Positions 1-11,728 of a stretch of DNA of 64,000 bases are shown here, piece after piece. Origin of the DNA: Blakeslea trispora (taxonomy: Eukaryota; Mucoromycota; Mucoromycetes; Mucorales; Choanephoraceae); the NCBI GenBank assembly GCA_025331445.1, contig JAIWNE010000022.1, forward strand, positions 1 to 64,000, in the 5' to 3' direction. Made by a program: the position numbers and the translations under genes. Positions within the stretch are counted from its first letter, which is position 1; each line of letters opens with the position of its first letter. The notes under the pieces were generated by a model. That model ran no database searches. It worked only from the letters and a program-made list of their open reading frames with translations, and had not been told where the DNA came from.

Positions 1-944
1 ATAGACTAAAGCGTTTAGAAAAAGTCGTAACAAGAATAATAGATCTACATGTTAAATCAATTGATCTACTACTGTTCTTGCTGAGTTGGAAACGACTTTT
101 TCATAAAAAGAAAAGAAAGAGAAAAAAGGGGTTGATAAAGAACAGACAAAACAAAGTAATATGTGTTTCTTTGCCAAACTACTCATTGTCGTCATCTTTT
201 CTTACCAAATATATATTTCATATAAGCAAAGGTTTTTTCACATTAATAGAATCCTAAAGGCCTTTTTCATTTGTTTTTGTTGCTTGGTCAGCGAGTCAGA
301 TAAAAAAAATTTTTTTTCTCTTGTTTCGTTTGAGAAGGGTCTCAGTCAAGGTACCTCGAGCTCTCTGCCCAGTGAAAAAAAAAAAAAGGAGGGGAACTTA
401 TTCAGATGCATTGATCTTGTATCTTTTTCTACTTTGATCTTGTCACAGATATCTGTTTAGATTCTCTACTCTGTAACTGCTTCGCAAAGGCATGCTTACC
501 TGTACATGAAAAGTGAATTGGCCTGAACAAATGGTCTTTAATAAAAATAGATATACTCCAGAGCTGCTTGAATTCAAATTCAATTTGTTACCATAATATC
601 AATGGAAGGTTGTGCACAATTCATGAGTCCTTTAAAAGACACAGATTTAATGGGCATGTTTAAGATAAATTTAAACCGTTTTGAGACAAAGCAAATCAAA
701 TCAGCCAGAGAAATTAATGTGTAGCAAAAATGTATTCTGACTGACTTTGGTGGAAAGTTATATAAAAGTCAAATCAATTAGCAAGTTCATTAATCCATAT
801 TTCTCTTTTGCACATAACACTCGCTGCCGGATCAGCTTCTCTTGCCGTCCTTTATCAAGCTATTCTTTCATCTCTCTATCCTTAACCCTTCTCAAAAGCA
901 CTCTCGCTGAGCGATTTTTCCTTCTTGCATAAATACTTGTTAAA
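1..944. other. Upstream region of the GH17 gene; no gene seen
   Basis: AT-rich sequence with no coding region I can support. A 99-codon open frame at 161-460 is low complexity (F, S and K rich) and resembles no protein. The last 200 bases carry a TATA box and a CT-rich leader, so they are best read as the promoter and 5' UTR of the gene starting at 945. Confidence 0.6.
761..767 (+). promoter_or_regulatory. TATA box (TATAAAA) of the GH17 gene
   Basis: TATAAAA lies 184 bases before the ATG and is followed by a pyrimidine-rich stretch (about 835-925) typical of fungal leaders. The distance is longer than for other TATA-ATG pairs in this window (about 75-85 bases), so the 5' UTR may be longer here. 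Confidence 0.5.
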
Positions 945-1802
945 ATGCATTTCACATCCATTGCCATCTTTGCTACTCTTTATCTTACCGGTCTCGTACA
1001 GTCAGCTCCTGTAGAATCTCGAGGCATATCTTCTCTCTATGGTGTCTCATACACAGCTCGCAACGCTGATGGCTCTTGTCAATCCTCCTCTCAAATTGTG
1101 ACTAATGTCAAGATGATGAAGTCGAGTGGCATCACCCATATCCGTACTTATTCTCAAGAGTGCAATCAGCTCCCTAACATCTTGAAGGCCATTGACTCTG
1201 CTGGTGGTGGTATGACTGTCTTAGCTGCTGTTTGGATTGATGGTACCGCTAATGATGATAAAGAAATTAGCTCACTCCAATCTACTTTGAGCTCATCTAA
1301 CACTGGTGCTATCCGTGGTATTCTGGTCGGTAACGAAGTCATTTTCAAGGGCATTATGTCTTCCTCTACATTGGTCAAAAAGATCAAACATGTCAAGTCT
1401 TTTGCCAAGGGCATCGATGTTGGTTCTGCTGAGATTGACGGTACCTATACCCCTGACATGGTTGAAGCCTCTGACATTGTGTGTGCTAACATGCAGCCAT
1501 TTTACTCCACTGTTGGTATCGATGGTGCTTTTGACAACGTGAATCAAAGATACAACAACTTCAAGAAGGTTGCTGGTGGAAAGAAGGTTTATATCACTGA
1601 AACTGGCTGGCCCAGTAGCGGTGCTGCTCGTGGTGCTGCCGTCCCAAGTGTAACCAACGCCTTGAAGTTTGCTGAGCAGATTTCTGCAAGTTCCCTTCCT
1701 TATTATTATTTTGAATGGGAAGATGCCAGTTGGAAGGGAGCTTCTGTTGATGCTCATTTTGGCCTTCTAGGTAATACTGGCAAATCCAAGTTTGCTTTAT
1801 AA
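945..1802 (+). CDS. Secreted GH17-family beta-1,3-glucanase/glucanosyltransferase-like protein
   Basis: Single-exon gene, 285 aa. Residues 1 to about 20 form a signal peptide (hydrophobic core ending in a small-residue site before APVESR), so the protein is secreted to the wall. The rest is a GH17 (beta/alpha)8 barrel: the VGNE motif puts the acid/base glutamate at E131, and ITETGWPS puts the nucleophile at E219. Family members cleave or rearrange beta-1,3-glucan in the wall. The length matches catalytic-domain-only fungal GH17 proteins (Bgl2/Scw type); there is no Ser/Thr-rich tail or GPI signal. The ATG is the first after the TATA box, and an AATAAA lies about 40 bases past the stop. Exact substrate preference cannot be read from sequence. 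Confidence 0.9.
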   Translation: MHFTSIAIFATLYLTGLVQSAPVESRGISSLYGVSYTARNADGSCQSSSQIVTNVKMMKSSGITHIRTYSQECNQLPNILKAIDSAGGGMTVLAAVWIDGTANDDKEISSLQSTLSSSNTGAIRGILVGNEVIFKGIMSSSTLVKKIKHVKSFAKGIDVGSAEIDGTYTPDMVEASDIVCANMQPFYSTVGIDGAFDNVNQRYNNFKKVAGGKKVYITETGWPSSGAARGAAVPSVTNALKFAEQISASSLPYYYFEWEDASWKGASVDAHFGLLGNTGKSKFAL

Positions 1803-2367
1803 AAACATATCTTAATGTTAGACAATACCTTATTTTATTCAATAAAAAAATTGGAATTTATCTTATTTTTTTCTTTAAAAAAAAAAGGACAGCCAGAATT
1901 ATGTGATGAGAGATATGGTCAGTGTTTGTTTATGTGTTGTACGGTTGTTCTTGGTGGTCTGTGTTAGGTTGCAAAAACCAAAAACCACTATTTTTTCTAT
2001 ATTTGATTTATTAACCCTTTCTCCGGTTTTTATTTTCTATATGTTGTTTAGTTGCTTTTGTTTGATGATTACAAGCATTTTGTTGACAACCAAATGCAAC
2101 TAAAATTAAGATCTACAAAACAAGTCTACTTTAAACTGGGAAAGCAAGTACAATAAAAAGAAAAAGGTTACGCAAAGTAGATCAGAATAAAGTACAGCCA
2201 ACAATACTCTTGTGCTCATTAAGCCTGTGTAACACTTGTGCTTTGAACAATTTACACTGCCTAGGTAACAAGAGAATGCAATGTGAACTTTGCTCTCCTT
2301 CTTTCACTTTTTCTCTTTCTGCTTTGTATCATATAGACATAATTAACAAGAAAAGACAAAAGTGATC
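1803..2367. other. Intergenic: GH17 3' end and promoter of the next gene
   Basis: Contains the AATAAA near 1841 for the upstream gene, then low-complexity T-rich sequence. A 66-codon open frame at 1903-2103 is hydrophobic low-complexity translation without coding character. The CT-rich run at 2295-2330 looks like the leader of the gene at 2368. Confidence 0.5.
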
Positions 2368-2880
2368 ATGCCAGTCGAGCACCAAATCTTTAGCTTAATC
2401 ATTCTGCTTGGCTTATTTATGTCTGCTGCTTATGCACAGCTTGGCCCAGTCGTTTTATCACCTGAACAGAATGCAACAGTTCCTGCAGGTGGAAAGATGG
2501 ATATTGTATATCAATATCAGAACATAGGTAATGGGAGTTATTCAGTTGACATCCAATTATGGCAAGATGCAGCAGCAACAATTCCTATTTCAGATGTGGT
2601 GAAGGATCAAGAAATAAAACCTGGAAACTCAAGCGGTGTCAAGGCTAGCTTTTACCTTAATAACACCTACAGTTGGAATGTACCTCATGGTCTGAACAAG
2701 ACCTTTTGGCTGACAGTAACAGAAGCCGCCGAAACAAAGCTTTATGCCAAGGGTGTCTCGCTTCGATCTCGCCCAGTCATGCTCCATACAAGTGCAGCCA
2801 GATTGCAATTCATGTCAACCATGAGTACTAGCTTATTAACAAGCTCAATCGGCTTACTTCTCTTCTATTTTCTTATTTAA
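2368..2880 (+). CDS. GPI-anchored cell-surface protein, function unknown
   Basis: Single exon, 170 aa. The ATG at 2368 is the first in frame. Residues 1 to about 22 are a signal peptide ending SAAYA before QLGP. The mature part looks like one beta-sandwich domain, with alternating hydrophobic strands and a short VxLSPxxNATVPAGGK opening like those of fungal wall-associated Ig/FN3-like domains. It has five N-glycosylation sequons (NAT, NGS, NSS, NNT, NKT). The C-terminus is a small-residue stretch followed by about 14 hydrophobic residues ending the protein, the layout of a GPI-attachment signal. I infer a glycosylated plasma-membrane or wall protein. No catalytic motif is visible and I do not recognise a named family. 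Confidence 0.75.
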   Translation: MPVEHQIFSLIILLGLFMSAAYAQLGPVVLSPEQNATVPAGGKMDIVYQYQNIGNGSYSVDIQLWQDAAATIPISDVVKDQEIKPGNSSGVKASFYLNNTYSWNVPHGLNKTFWLTVTEAAETKLYAKGVSLRSRPVMLHTSAARLQFMSTMSTSLLTSSIGLLLFYFLI

Positions 2881-3223
2881 ATCTCTAATTGCGTTTGCAC
2901 AAATAATCATACTAGCACTAAATACATGTATATCTGCTTTAATTATTCATTCTATTTGTACATGCGTTTAAATGGAAATTGGCACTGCTTATTTTTGACA
3001 ATAACAAAAAAAGAGAGAAAGAAAGGATCAACAACCTTAATTCTCTCTATTCAAAGCTAAAAAGACAAGAAGAACTAAGACAATAAAAGTGTATCTTACA
3101 GTTGCATGCGTCTAAGAATTTATGCAAGAATTTATTTTCAAATGAAAAAGTGGCGGGCGTTTATATGGAAATGAGAATAATTAGGTGACAAAAAGAAAAA
3201 CAAATGTTGCTATTGAATACAGA
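2881..3223. other. Intergenic between convergent genes
   Basis: AT-rich 3' flanks of the GPI protein gene (+) and RPA1 (-). No gene, repeat or RNA structure recognised. Confidence 0.5.
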
Positions 3224-6200
3224 TTAAGCTTCGGAAGTAAGAGGTTGAAGGATATCGAATGAACCGGTACCGCCTTCAACAACACGACCAACAACAATAC
3301 GGGATGATGGTGAATCCAGTGTATCATAATCACCATGACTATTTATAAAGAGTTAATAAATATGGAAATAAAATACAGATACATTATTCAACTTACAGTG
3401 TGGCTTCAGTCAAGAATTTACAAGTAGATTCAAAACTCATCTTAAGGAATGGTGCGACATTGGAGCCAATACCAATACGAGAGAATGGCTTGTAGCCACC
3501 TTCGAAAGTCATGTAGTCGGCAATCAAAGTCAAGTGACGACGATCAACCTTAATACCATAAACACCAAAGACGGCACCAACTTCCTTAATAATGGCATTT
3601 CTAGCAGCTTCTACACCATATGTGTTCAAGATGGCAGCAATATCGTTTGTATCAATAAAGTTGACATCAATCAAGTCAGAGTGTGCCCACATGCCTCTCA
3701 AGTTGACACCCTCAGTCTGAAGACGTTTAGAAGTATCGTTTTCAGTAGGGTTAACGTATTCGAAGCAGGTTTGAATACCCTTGATTTCATGCACAACAGT
3801 ACGAGTACAAGCTTCTTCAACCAAGCCCACCATCAAAATCTTCTTAGTGTCGGCAGGGAAGACCATATCGATTTGACAATAAGAGCCGTTAACATCATCA
3901 AAGACAAACTTCTTTGCGTATTTGCTCTTTTGGACGATACTTTCTTCTGAGCTGCTCTTTGAGGATTTCTTCTTGGGCATGTCATCTTCGTCATCTTCAC
4001 CAGCCATAACTGATTCTTCAAATTCAGCTTCTTCGTCTTCTAGTGATTTATCGGCCTCGTCAGCAACCATTTCATCGTCCTCAGCTTCGTCATAGGTAGA
4101 TTGTTGCTTGTTTCTGGCGGATGTGCGAGAAGCCTTAGCATCATCTTCATTGTCAGCATCTGAGTCATAAGTATCCTTAGCAGCAGCATCACCGAGATTT
4201 TCGTTGCTGTCATCATCAGCTGCATCTGTCATCTTGTGAGCCTTGCTGATATCATCAATCTTCTTGGTATCCTTGAGATCTCTACGAATCAATTCTTCCA
4301 AGTCTCTCAAGAAGGTAGAAGACAAAACTTCCTTAATCTTATTAGCAGAGACACGGTATTCTTCTTTATATTCGCTCTCATTGAATAAGTTGAGACGAAT
4401 AGAATAGGTCTTGGAACGACGGTAGTTTGTTTCGGCAGACTTGGCAGTAGTCTTTTCGGTGACGGAAACATCATCAACCAATTGTGCCAAGGTCAAACGA
4501 GAAGCGGCTTTACAGAACTGAGAAGCCTTCTTGGCTGTAGTCTCAGGACGAAGAGGTAATAACATAGTAGGAGTTTTGATCTTACGAGCAGCAGTCATAA
4601 TAATTTCACGAAGACGAGGAATACCCAAAGTAACGTTAGCAGCACCATAACCAGCAAAGTGGAAGGTGTTCAATGTCATTTGTGTAGAAGGCTCACCTAC
4701 AGACTGAGCAGCCAAAAGACCAACAGCTTCACCAGGCTCTACCAAACTGTGAAGATACTTCAAGTTCATTAAAGCCTTGAACTTGCTCTTAGTCAAACCA
4801 GCATAACGAGCAGTGTTCTTGGAAGGCTCAGCGTCCTTTTCGAAAGGCATCTTATCAGGGTTCTTTTCCATATAATCCTTCATGGCAATAGCAAATCGCT
4901 CAGAAACAACACCGAGGTGAGTACCAGGGTTGAAGACAGAAAGAGCAGGGTCATATTTGTTAGGCTTCTTAAGAGCTTTCTTGGCAAAGTCTTCACCTCT
5001 CTTAGTCTCAAGAGACTCTAGAGCAGCCTTAGGGTTATATTTCTGAGAGAGAGCTTCAAAGTTGTGGGCAGAGAAACTGAATTGATTGATATGCTTAGCC
5101 TTAATGACATCCAAAGAGTCTTCACCATAGTGGAATTGCAAAACGGAACCATCAGAGTCACGGACTGTGTGATCGTAATGAACACGCAAACCTTCAAGAT
5201 GCTTAATCAAACAACGTTGCAAGTAACCAGAACGAGAAGTCTTTACAGCAGTATCGATCAAACCTTCACGACCAGCCATACAGTGGAAGTAGTATTCTTG
5301 AGGTCGAATACCGGTCAAGAAACGACCGGTGACAAAACCACCAGCACGAGGTCTGGTATCGAAAGGACGGAAAGAAGGAAGAGATCTACCTGAAACCATA
5401 AGAGGTACACGACGACCTTCCAATTCTTGTTGACCAAGTAAACAAGAAATTTGAGTAGCGTTGACATTAGAACCCTTAGCACCAGAAACTGTCATCATTT
5501 GCATATCGTTTTTAGGGAAAGGACGGAACAAACCGTTAGGAAGACACTTGGTAGTGATAGAGGAAGTTAACTTGTTGACCTTGGCCTTCATAGCATTATC
5601 TAGACCAGCCAGCTTATTATCATCACGAACAACTTCGTTCATACGAAGCTTGAATTCCTTAGCAAGCACATCTGGATTGGCTGACTTGGCAGTGTCTGTC
5701 AAACCAAGGAATTCCATATGGGCTTCGTCACCGAGATCCTTGCCGTCATCGAGCAAATCACGACGCCATTGATCACCTTCCTTTGTCAAGACCAAATCAT
5801 CCATACGACAAGTAAAACCGTGAGATTGAATGAACTTGATAAAGAGACGGCCCAATATACTCAAGAGCATACCAGCCTTTTCGGCACCATAAATTTCATA
5901 GATAGAGTGGACAAGACCAAATGCAGAAGCACCAAATTGAGACTTATCCAAAATACCGTGCAACAGCTCGCCTTCCATAATGTTGACAACCTCTTCTTCC
6001 TTAGCATTAGGACCCCAGTAACGGGCGGGAACCTTACTCTTTGAAGTCATGTTTAACTGAGCATTACCCCAAGTTAAGTTTTTCAAGACAGTTGAAATGA
6101 CTTGCTTACCAGTCCATAAAGGTTGGGGCTTTAAGACAGTAGGAGGCAACATCTGAATCTTGCCGCCACCGGTGCCATCAACTTCAGGGCGAAGTGAGCC

Positions 6201-8370
6201 ATACAAAAGTTGTTGGTATTCCTCTCTAGTGAAGAAGGTATCGCGACAACTCATCCACACACCAGAATCAACACTGTCTTGGATAAGACCACGAAGAGGG
6301 TCACCACTAGTAGGGACCAAGTATTGATTATCTGTGTTAGCAATGAAAGAAGCCTCAGCACGAGCAATTTCGTTTTGAGGAAAGTGAATGTTCATTTCGT
6401 CACCATCGAAATCAGCGTTGTAGGTGTTACAGTTAGCATAGTGCATACGGATGGTCTTTTCACCAGGCAAGATACGAGCCTTGTGAGCCATGATGGAAGG
6501 CTTGTGAAGGGTTGGTTGACGGTTAAGTAAGAGCATATCACCATTGCGCAAATGACGGAGAACCTTCTTGTTGACTGTCTGTGTACGAGTAGGGTAAGGG
6601 TTGTTACCTGACTGAGTAGCGGTGGAGCTTTGAGGAGCCAAAAGTGAGTTGGCAAGAGCGATACGAGATTCGATACTCAAGTCAGCAAGTACATCAATAG
6701 ATTGATCTTCGTTTTGAACGTGAGTAGCACCAGGCCATTTGTTAGGACCATTGATGACGGCTTGTCTCATTTCTTTGAAATTGTGAGGTGTGACAGGCTC
6801 AGGATAAGTCAGCTTTGTAGCGAAAACAGGAGGGATACCAATTTCAGATGTTTCAATGAATGGATCAGGTGAAATGACTGAACGAGCAGCATAGTTGACA
6901 CGCTTACCCATCATGTGCTTTCTGAATAAACCTTCCTTCTTTTCAAGTGCTTGGCGAATACCAGGAGGGTTAGTTTGGCCTTGGGCTACTTGAGCGGGGT
7001 TCTTTGTAGAATCAATGAAGGAATTGACTGCATGTTGGAGGTTGATGATGGATTCAACAAAGTTTGTACGTACACGCTCAATCTTGTTCTTATCGTTCTG
7101 TTCTTCGTCAGAAACCTTTTGAAGTTCATCTGAGAGATCGCGCACAAGATGACTACCCTTTAAAATACCTGACAAGAGTTCGTTTTGAGGAGACTCGAAA
7201 ATCTTATCACCCATGACTGAAGGAGGACGGAAACGGGTAGGAGCAACTGCCAATGTTTCAACAAAAAACATATGATAAGTAGCCTTTTTGATGAAAGAAG
7301 GTACGCGAGGATCACGAGCACCATACAATAAAGTTGTGATATCACCTTCCTTTTCGAATAAAGCTTGGATTTGCTTACGGACTTCGTAGGGTGTCATGAA
7401 ACGCTGACCGTTAGAGTTGAAGCCTTTGACTTCATCTTCAAAGCCAAGGTTGTTTCTGATACGGTCCATGTGTGCTTGTTCTTTCTTGGTGAGTTGAAGT
7501 TGGAACAATTTAGCAGCACCATCACGACGAACGGGAGGAGAGATGCCTTGACAATTGAGACACTTCTTGGTATGAAGACACAATCTCATAAAGTCAGCCA
7601 TCACCTTCTTACGAACCTCGTTAATGACAGTAATCTTATAGTTGTCTGCTGCAAAACGACGTGCTTCCTCGTCAGCCAAAGAGTTCTTGACAAAAGTGTC
7701 GATATAATCAATATATTCTTCGGCATTAGACAACAAAAGACTATCTTCTTCCATTTTGTCCTCTAAAGTTTCGTCTTCCTTCTCCTTCTTGACTTTCTTT
7801 TGGTCGAAGTATATTTCGTCTAAGGCTTGTGCTTCGCGAATAAGACCATGTTGTAATAATTTCAATTGACCGGAGAATCTCTTCATCTATAACATTTAAC
7901 ATTTTTTTTTAGCTTTGCTTCGCTTTCAATTGAGCATGAGATGTTTACCACTGCACGAGAAATACGGAAATGATGACAGTAGACACACTTGGCACGAAGG
8001 ACAGCATAAAGGTTGTCAAAAAACATGGGATTGTAGGCAGGAATAGGTACTTCAATATGACCATAGTGACCGGGACAGTTGAAGTGGTCCTGCGAACAAG
8101 TAGCACAACTAGAGTATGAAAAGCAAAACGGTTAGTGTCGATATAAAGGCTACTGTCTAATTGTTTATCATTCAGTGATATATACATTTGCGACTTTTGG
8201 TAAGGACCGAGTGCAGGATCGTATAGACCACCCTTAGTAGGATGACCTAAGGTGTCGAAAAGTACAGGGTTGACAATTTGCTTGACAGAAATCTTTCTTA
8301 TTTCGCTAGGCTCATAAAAAGAGAAAGATACTGAGTCAACCTCAGTACCAATAGGAACGGAAATGTTCAT
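3224..8370 (-). CDS. RPA1: RNA polymerase I largest subunit (A190)
   Basis: Four exons (8370-8186, 8108-7949, 7886-3397, 3338-3224) give 1649 aa, against about 1660 in yeast Rpa190. The protein is the catalytic clamp/active-site subunit of Pol I, which transcribes rDNA in the nucleolus. The N-terminus carries the zinc-binding CATCSQDHFNCPGHYGH motif, assembled only after removing intron 1. The metal-binding NADFDGDEMN loop is near residue 600, and the bridge-helix/trigger-loop segment GLLAAQSVGEPSTQMTLNTF is near 1165. A highly acidic stretch (about 1340-1435) sits in the jaw, where yeast A190 has its DNA-mimicking expander loop. The last exon restores the conserved C-terminus (DTLDSPSSRIVVGR, then GTGSFDIL). 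The methionine at 7886 is internal, not the start. Confidence 0.97.
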
Positions 8371-8915
8371 ATTAATAAGAAGGTTTTCTGTCTAAAGGAA
8401 AGACTAACAAAAAAAAGTAAAAAGAAAAGTGACAGCTTCAATATCAGCTGTAAAAAAAATGTAGAAAAGCAGTCTTCTTTTTTGTTTGGTGCACAAAAAG
8501 CCACATATACTTTTTTTCTTATAGAAAAGAGGAATTGAGTTTAAAATTTAGGGCATAAAGTGTATTTGATTGATATGCACGCATATAAAAGCTCTTTGTA
8601 AAGTAACTTTCTGAATAATGCAGCTTATACTTATATCAGACGAACAACAACAAAAATGCAAGAATTTCCCGGATGCTTAACTTTAAGAAATTATGCCATA
8701 CATCATTTTGCTTTACTTGTACTACTGAAGATACATGACATCCCTTGACCAAATCAACACATATATTCATTGATACAACAATCAGGCCATTGAAAACAAT
8801 TTTGGTATAAAAAGCCTTCCTCTCCTTTCTTCAAAACAAACGCATGATAATGATACTTATTTCAGATAAATGTGCCAAAGATTCTTTTAATTTAATTTAG
8901 GATTCTACAGGCATT
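8371..8915. other. Intergenic: RPA1 promoter and PHS1 3' end
   Basis: AT-rich, with no coding potential. It lies upstream of RPA1 (both flanking genes are on the minus strand). No rRNA-synthesis motif recognised. Confidence 0.5.
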
Positions 8916-9771
8916 CTATTGCTTCTTTGACTTTTTTGTATCACCTCTCATGTATTTCTTGCGCTGAACCAACATGTGAGAGAACAAAACAGGGAAACCT
9001 AAATGAAACGTAATTTGTTAGGTTGATCTCTTATTGTCTTATAGATGTCTCATACCTGGAATATAGATAAGGGCAACAGCGATCAATCCATAGTAGTACA
9101 AAGGATCAATAGCTTTTGCATAAGGCAAAGCTTGATACACCATCATCATTTCAGAGAAGACGCCCAAGGGATATAAAACAAAGAAGAAGTTGTAGCGGGC
9201 CCAAGAAACAAATCCAGGAACGCCACCACTCAAGTGGAAAGTATAGAAAGAGTATCTGACAAGTTCAGCAATTGACCAAGCTATGACCATGGTAGTGAAA
9301 GACCAATGGGTATGAATCTCAGGTACAATATAATTTACACCCCAAACCAAAAACAAGCGAGAAGCAACTTGCATAGCAGTAGTCATGATAGGCGCTCTAA
9401 CCCATCCCAGCAATGAATGAAGAACCTATAATAAAAAAAATGGCTGCTCTTTAGTATCTTTTCTTTCACTTAGCTTTATTTGACTTACTTCGAACAAAGC
9501 AGCTGTTTGAACATAAGACAAAGCTGGCCAGACAACATCAAAGACTTTAGTGTAATCGCCTTGTGTGTTGTAAAGCTGAGTGACAGTCAAAAGCAAAATC
9601 CAACCCCAACCACCGAAAGAAACTTGGTTATAAGAAAGAAGATACCATTCTTTCATGTTCTTGGGTCCTGGAGGAGGAGGAGGAAGAGTTGTTCGTTCTG
9701 TTTCGGCTATCGTTTTATGTTAGTATACTGTAAAGCACTCGCTGTTAGTTGATCGACATACACTTGGACAT
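8916..9771 (-). CDS. PHS1: Very-long-chain 3-hydroxyacyl-CoA dehydratase (Phs1/HACD)
   Basis: Four exons (9771-9762, 9706-9489, 9425-9056, 8998-8916) encode 226 aa; yeast Phs1 is 217 aa. The enzyme performs the third step of fatty-acid elongation in the ER, dehydrating 3-hydroxyacyl-CoA. Six or so membrane helices are visible. The PTPLA/HACD signature SWARYNFFFVLYPLGVFSE supplies the catalytic pair, Y161 and E168, spaced seven apart as in yeast (Y149/E156). The tail ends KKSKKQ, a dilysine-type ER retention signal. The first exon codes only MSK plus one base; it is supported by a gtatgt donor, an actaac branch point and an in-frame join to a proline-rich N-terminus. An alternative start at the internal Met 9656 would drop about 20 residues. 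Confidence 0.95.
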
Positions 9772-10181
9772 GTTATCTCAAGAAGACAGTGATGAAAGAA
9801 AAGAGAAAAGAAAAAAAAAGCTCCTCCAATTGTTGGGTTTTACTTGACTTTACTTCTTTATCCCCCAAATAGAACTAAGTTGATTCGCCGCTTGAATCAA
9901 TGTATCCTGTAAAGTGGTTTAATGACACTCTCTATGAAGAGAGTATACTGCTCATTAAAGCTATGGTGGTTAAATGGTCAATCGACACAATTCTTTTCCT
10001 TTACCTCCTCATGCACTTTGAAATATTCAAAAACAATAAAGACAAGCTCTATAGTAGGTATAGTTGCTCTTTTTCTTAAAACAGTAAAGACAAATCATAT
10101 GAAAATTATATTTTATATGAGCGAAAAGATTAAAATGCTTGGTAGAAGATTTTTGAGAATATTATGCTTTGTCGCCAGTGA
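9772..10181. other. Intergenic between PHS1 and DMC1
   Basis: PHS1 promoter and DMC1 3' flank. A 100-codon open frame on + (9922-10224) overlaps the DMC1 last exon antisense and has no protein-like features. Confidence 0.5.
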
Positions 10182-11728
10182 TTATAAGGACGCGTCAACT
10201 ATACCACCAGATGAGATAGAATAAGTTGCTTCACTTTCTGGCATATCAGGCGAATCAAATAGTTTCGCTACTCGTTCTTCACCTCTGCCTTTTCGCAAGT
10301 ATATTCTTGTAGAAGATCTATGTTTATCATATTTAGTATGCAGAACAAACTGTGATTTTTATTGACTTACGCATGTGCCTTTATTTTGTTTATATTTTGA
10401 TTCAATAGTTAGGTTCAATTTTCGTAAAAATAAAGTATTTTCAACTTACTAGTACATGTCCACCAACAGGCTTCTTTGGATCAGCTACAAATGTCATACC
10501 AGCTACAGTAGCATAATGCATCTATCTATCAGAAAGATCGACTAAGCTTGTTTTACATCACTTACCACCTGGATCAGATGAGACTTGATTGGTTAAAAAG
10601 ACTGCAATATTGTACTCTTCAGATATCTTAGTTAGGCGACTAAGCATTTGGTTCAATTTTTGTTGTCTATCTGCCAGTTCACCACGTCCTGAGTAGTCAC
10701 AGCGAAAGAGGGAGATAATTGAGTCAATCACTAGTAGACGATATACACCTTTTTGCTCTGCAAAATGGGCAGCTAGTTCAAGGATAAGATCCATCTGTTG
10801 ATCGCTGTTCCAAGCACGGGCGACCACAATATTATCTAACGCAATATCCGGGTCTGCTCCAAAACGATCGGCTATGGACATGATTCGATCCGGTCTGAAT
10901 GTTCCTTCAGTATCGATATAAGCTTTGAATGATGGGCATTAAACATGAGTGTAAGTTTTTAGATAGAGATAATAGAAAACACATACCTGCTCTGCCATTA
11001 GCACCACCAGATTCTGTAGGCATTTGAACCTGAACACACAATGTATGCGCCAATTGAGTCTTTCCAGTACGGAATTCGCCAAATACTTCAGTTAATGACA
11101 TTGTTTGAATCCCACCTATAGTTACAAGTTAGTTTAGTCAAACTATATTCATTGTTTTGGACAAGACCTCCAAGGAGTGCATCTAACTGCTGGCTTCCAG
11201 TTGAAATTCTGACAACTTTTTGTCTTTGAACAGCAACTTCTTTTGCTGATATAAATCCAGGGCCCTGGGGTAAAAATAAGGAATAGCTATATCACTGCTT
11301 TTAATTGACAACAGAAGAGCAAATGCAACTTACCTGGCTTTTGATAGCAGCCTCTTTGATTTTATCTACTTTAGTTTCTGAAAGACCTTTGATTTTCAAT
11401 AAAGCTTTTTTGGTCATCATTTGAGCACCCTTGAGAAGAGCATATCAGAGAATCTATCAGACAATTTTAAAGAGGTACCTTGACTTACTCTAACAGTGCA
11501 TACACCAGCTGCTTTTAACTTCTGTATATCTGCTACACCAATGCCATGCATTTGAAGTTCATCTATTTCTGTAAAGAATAGCTATTGGACACAAAGTCAA
11601 TCAAAAGTAAGGAACCAATCAAGATCTGTGTAACTTGCGCCTTCTTCTTCAGGTTGCTGGTCAACCTCCTGCGTCTGTACGACAGTTGCGTCTTCATCCA
11701 CTACTGATTCTTCTCTTCTGGATGGCAT
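10182..11728 (-). CDS. DMC1: Meiotic recombinase Dmc1
   Basis: Nine exons: 11728-11639, 11581-11489, 11429-11334, 11264-11168, 11115-10987, 10922-10566, 10502-10450, 10378-10371, 10317-10182 (352 aa; human DMC1 is 340). The protein is a RecA-family ATPase that forms filaments on ssDNA and drives strand exchange between homologues in meiosis. The N-terminal helix-hairpin-helix region reads [20 protein letters not shown]. Walker A is GEFRTGKT (138-145); [12 protein letters not shown], the Walker B strand LLVIDS and [13 protein letters not shown] follow. The [20 protein letters not shown] segment and [19 protein letters not shown] favour Dmc1 over Rad51. Intron 1 must be GC-AG to keep the frame, and an 8-nt exon supplies the AHA of the conserved LAHAS motif. 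No frame damage is seen, suggesting a functional meiotic gene. Confidence 0.95.

Noticed and set aside
161..460. 99-codon frame at the window start
   Set aside because: Low-complexity translation without a promoter, motif or plausible splice partners.
7884..7886. Met at 7886 as the RPA1 start
   Set aside because: Upstream exons encode the conserved zinc-binding N-terminus and join in phase, so this Met is internal.
10500..10540. Acceptor at about 10521 (gatag before ATGCATTATG) for DMC1 exon 7
   Set aside because: It gives a wrong reading frame after DPG; the acceptor at 10503 yields [15 protein letters not shown], which matches Dmc1.
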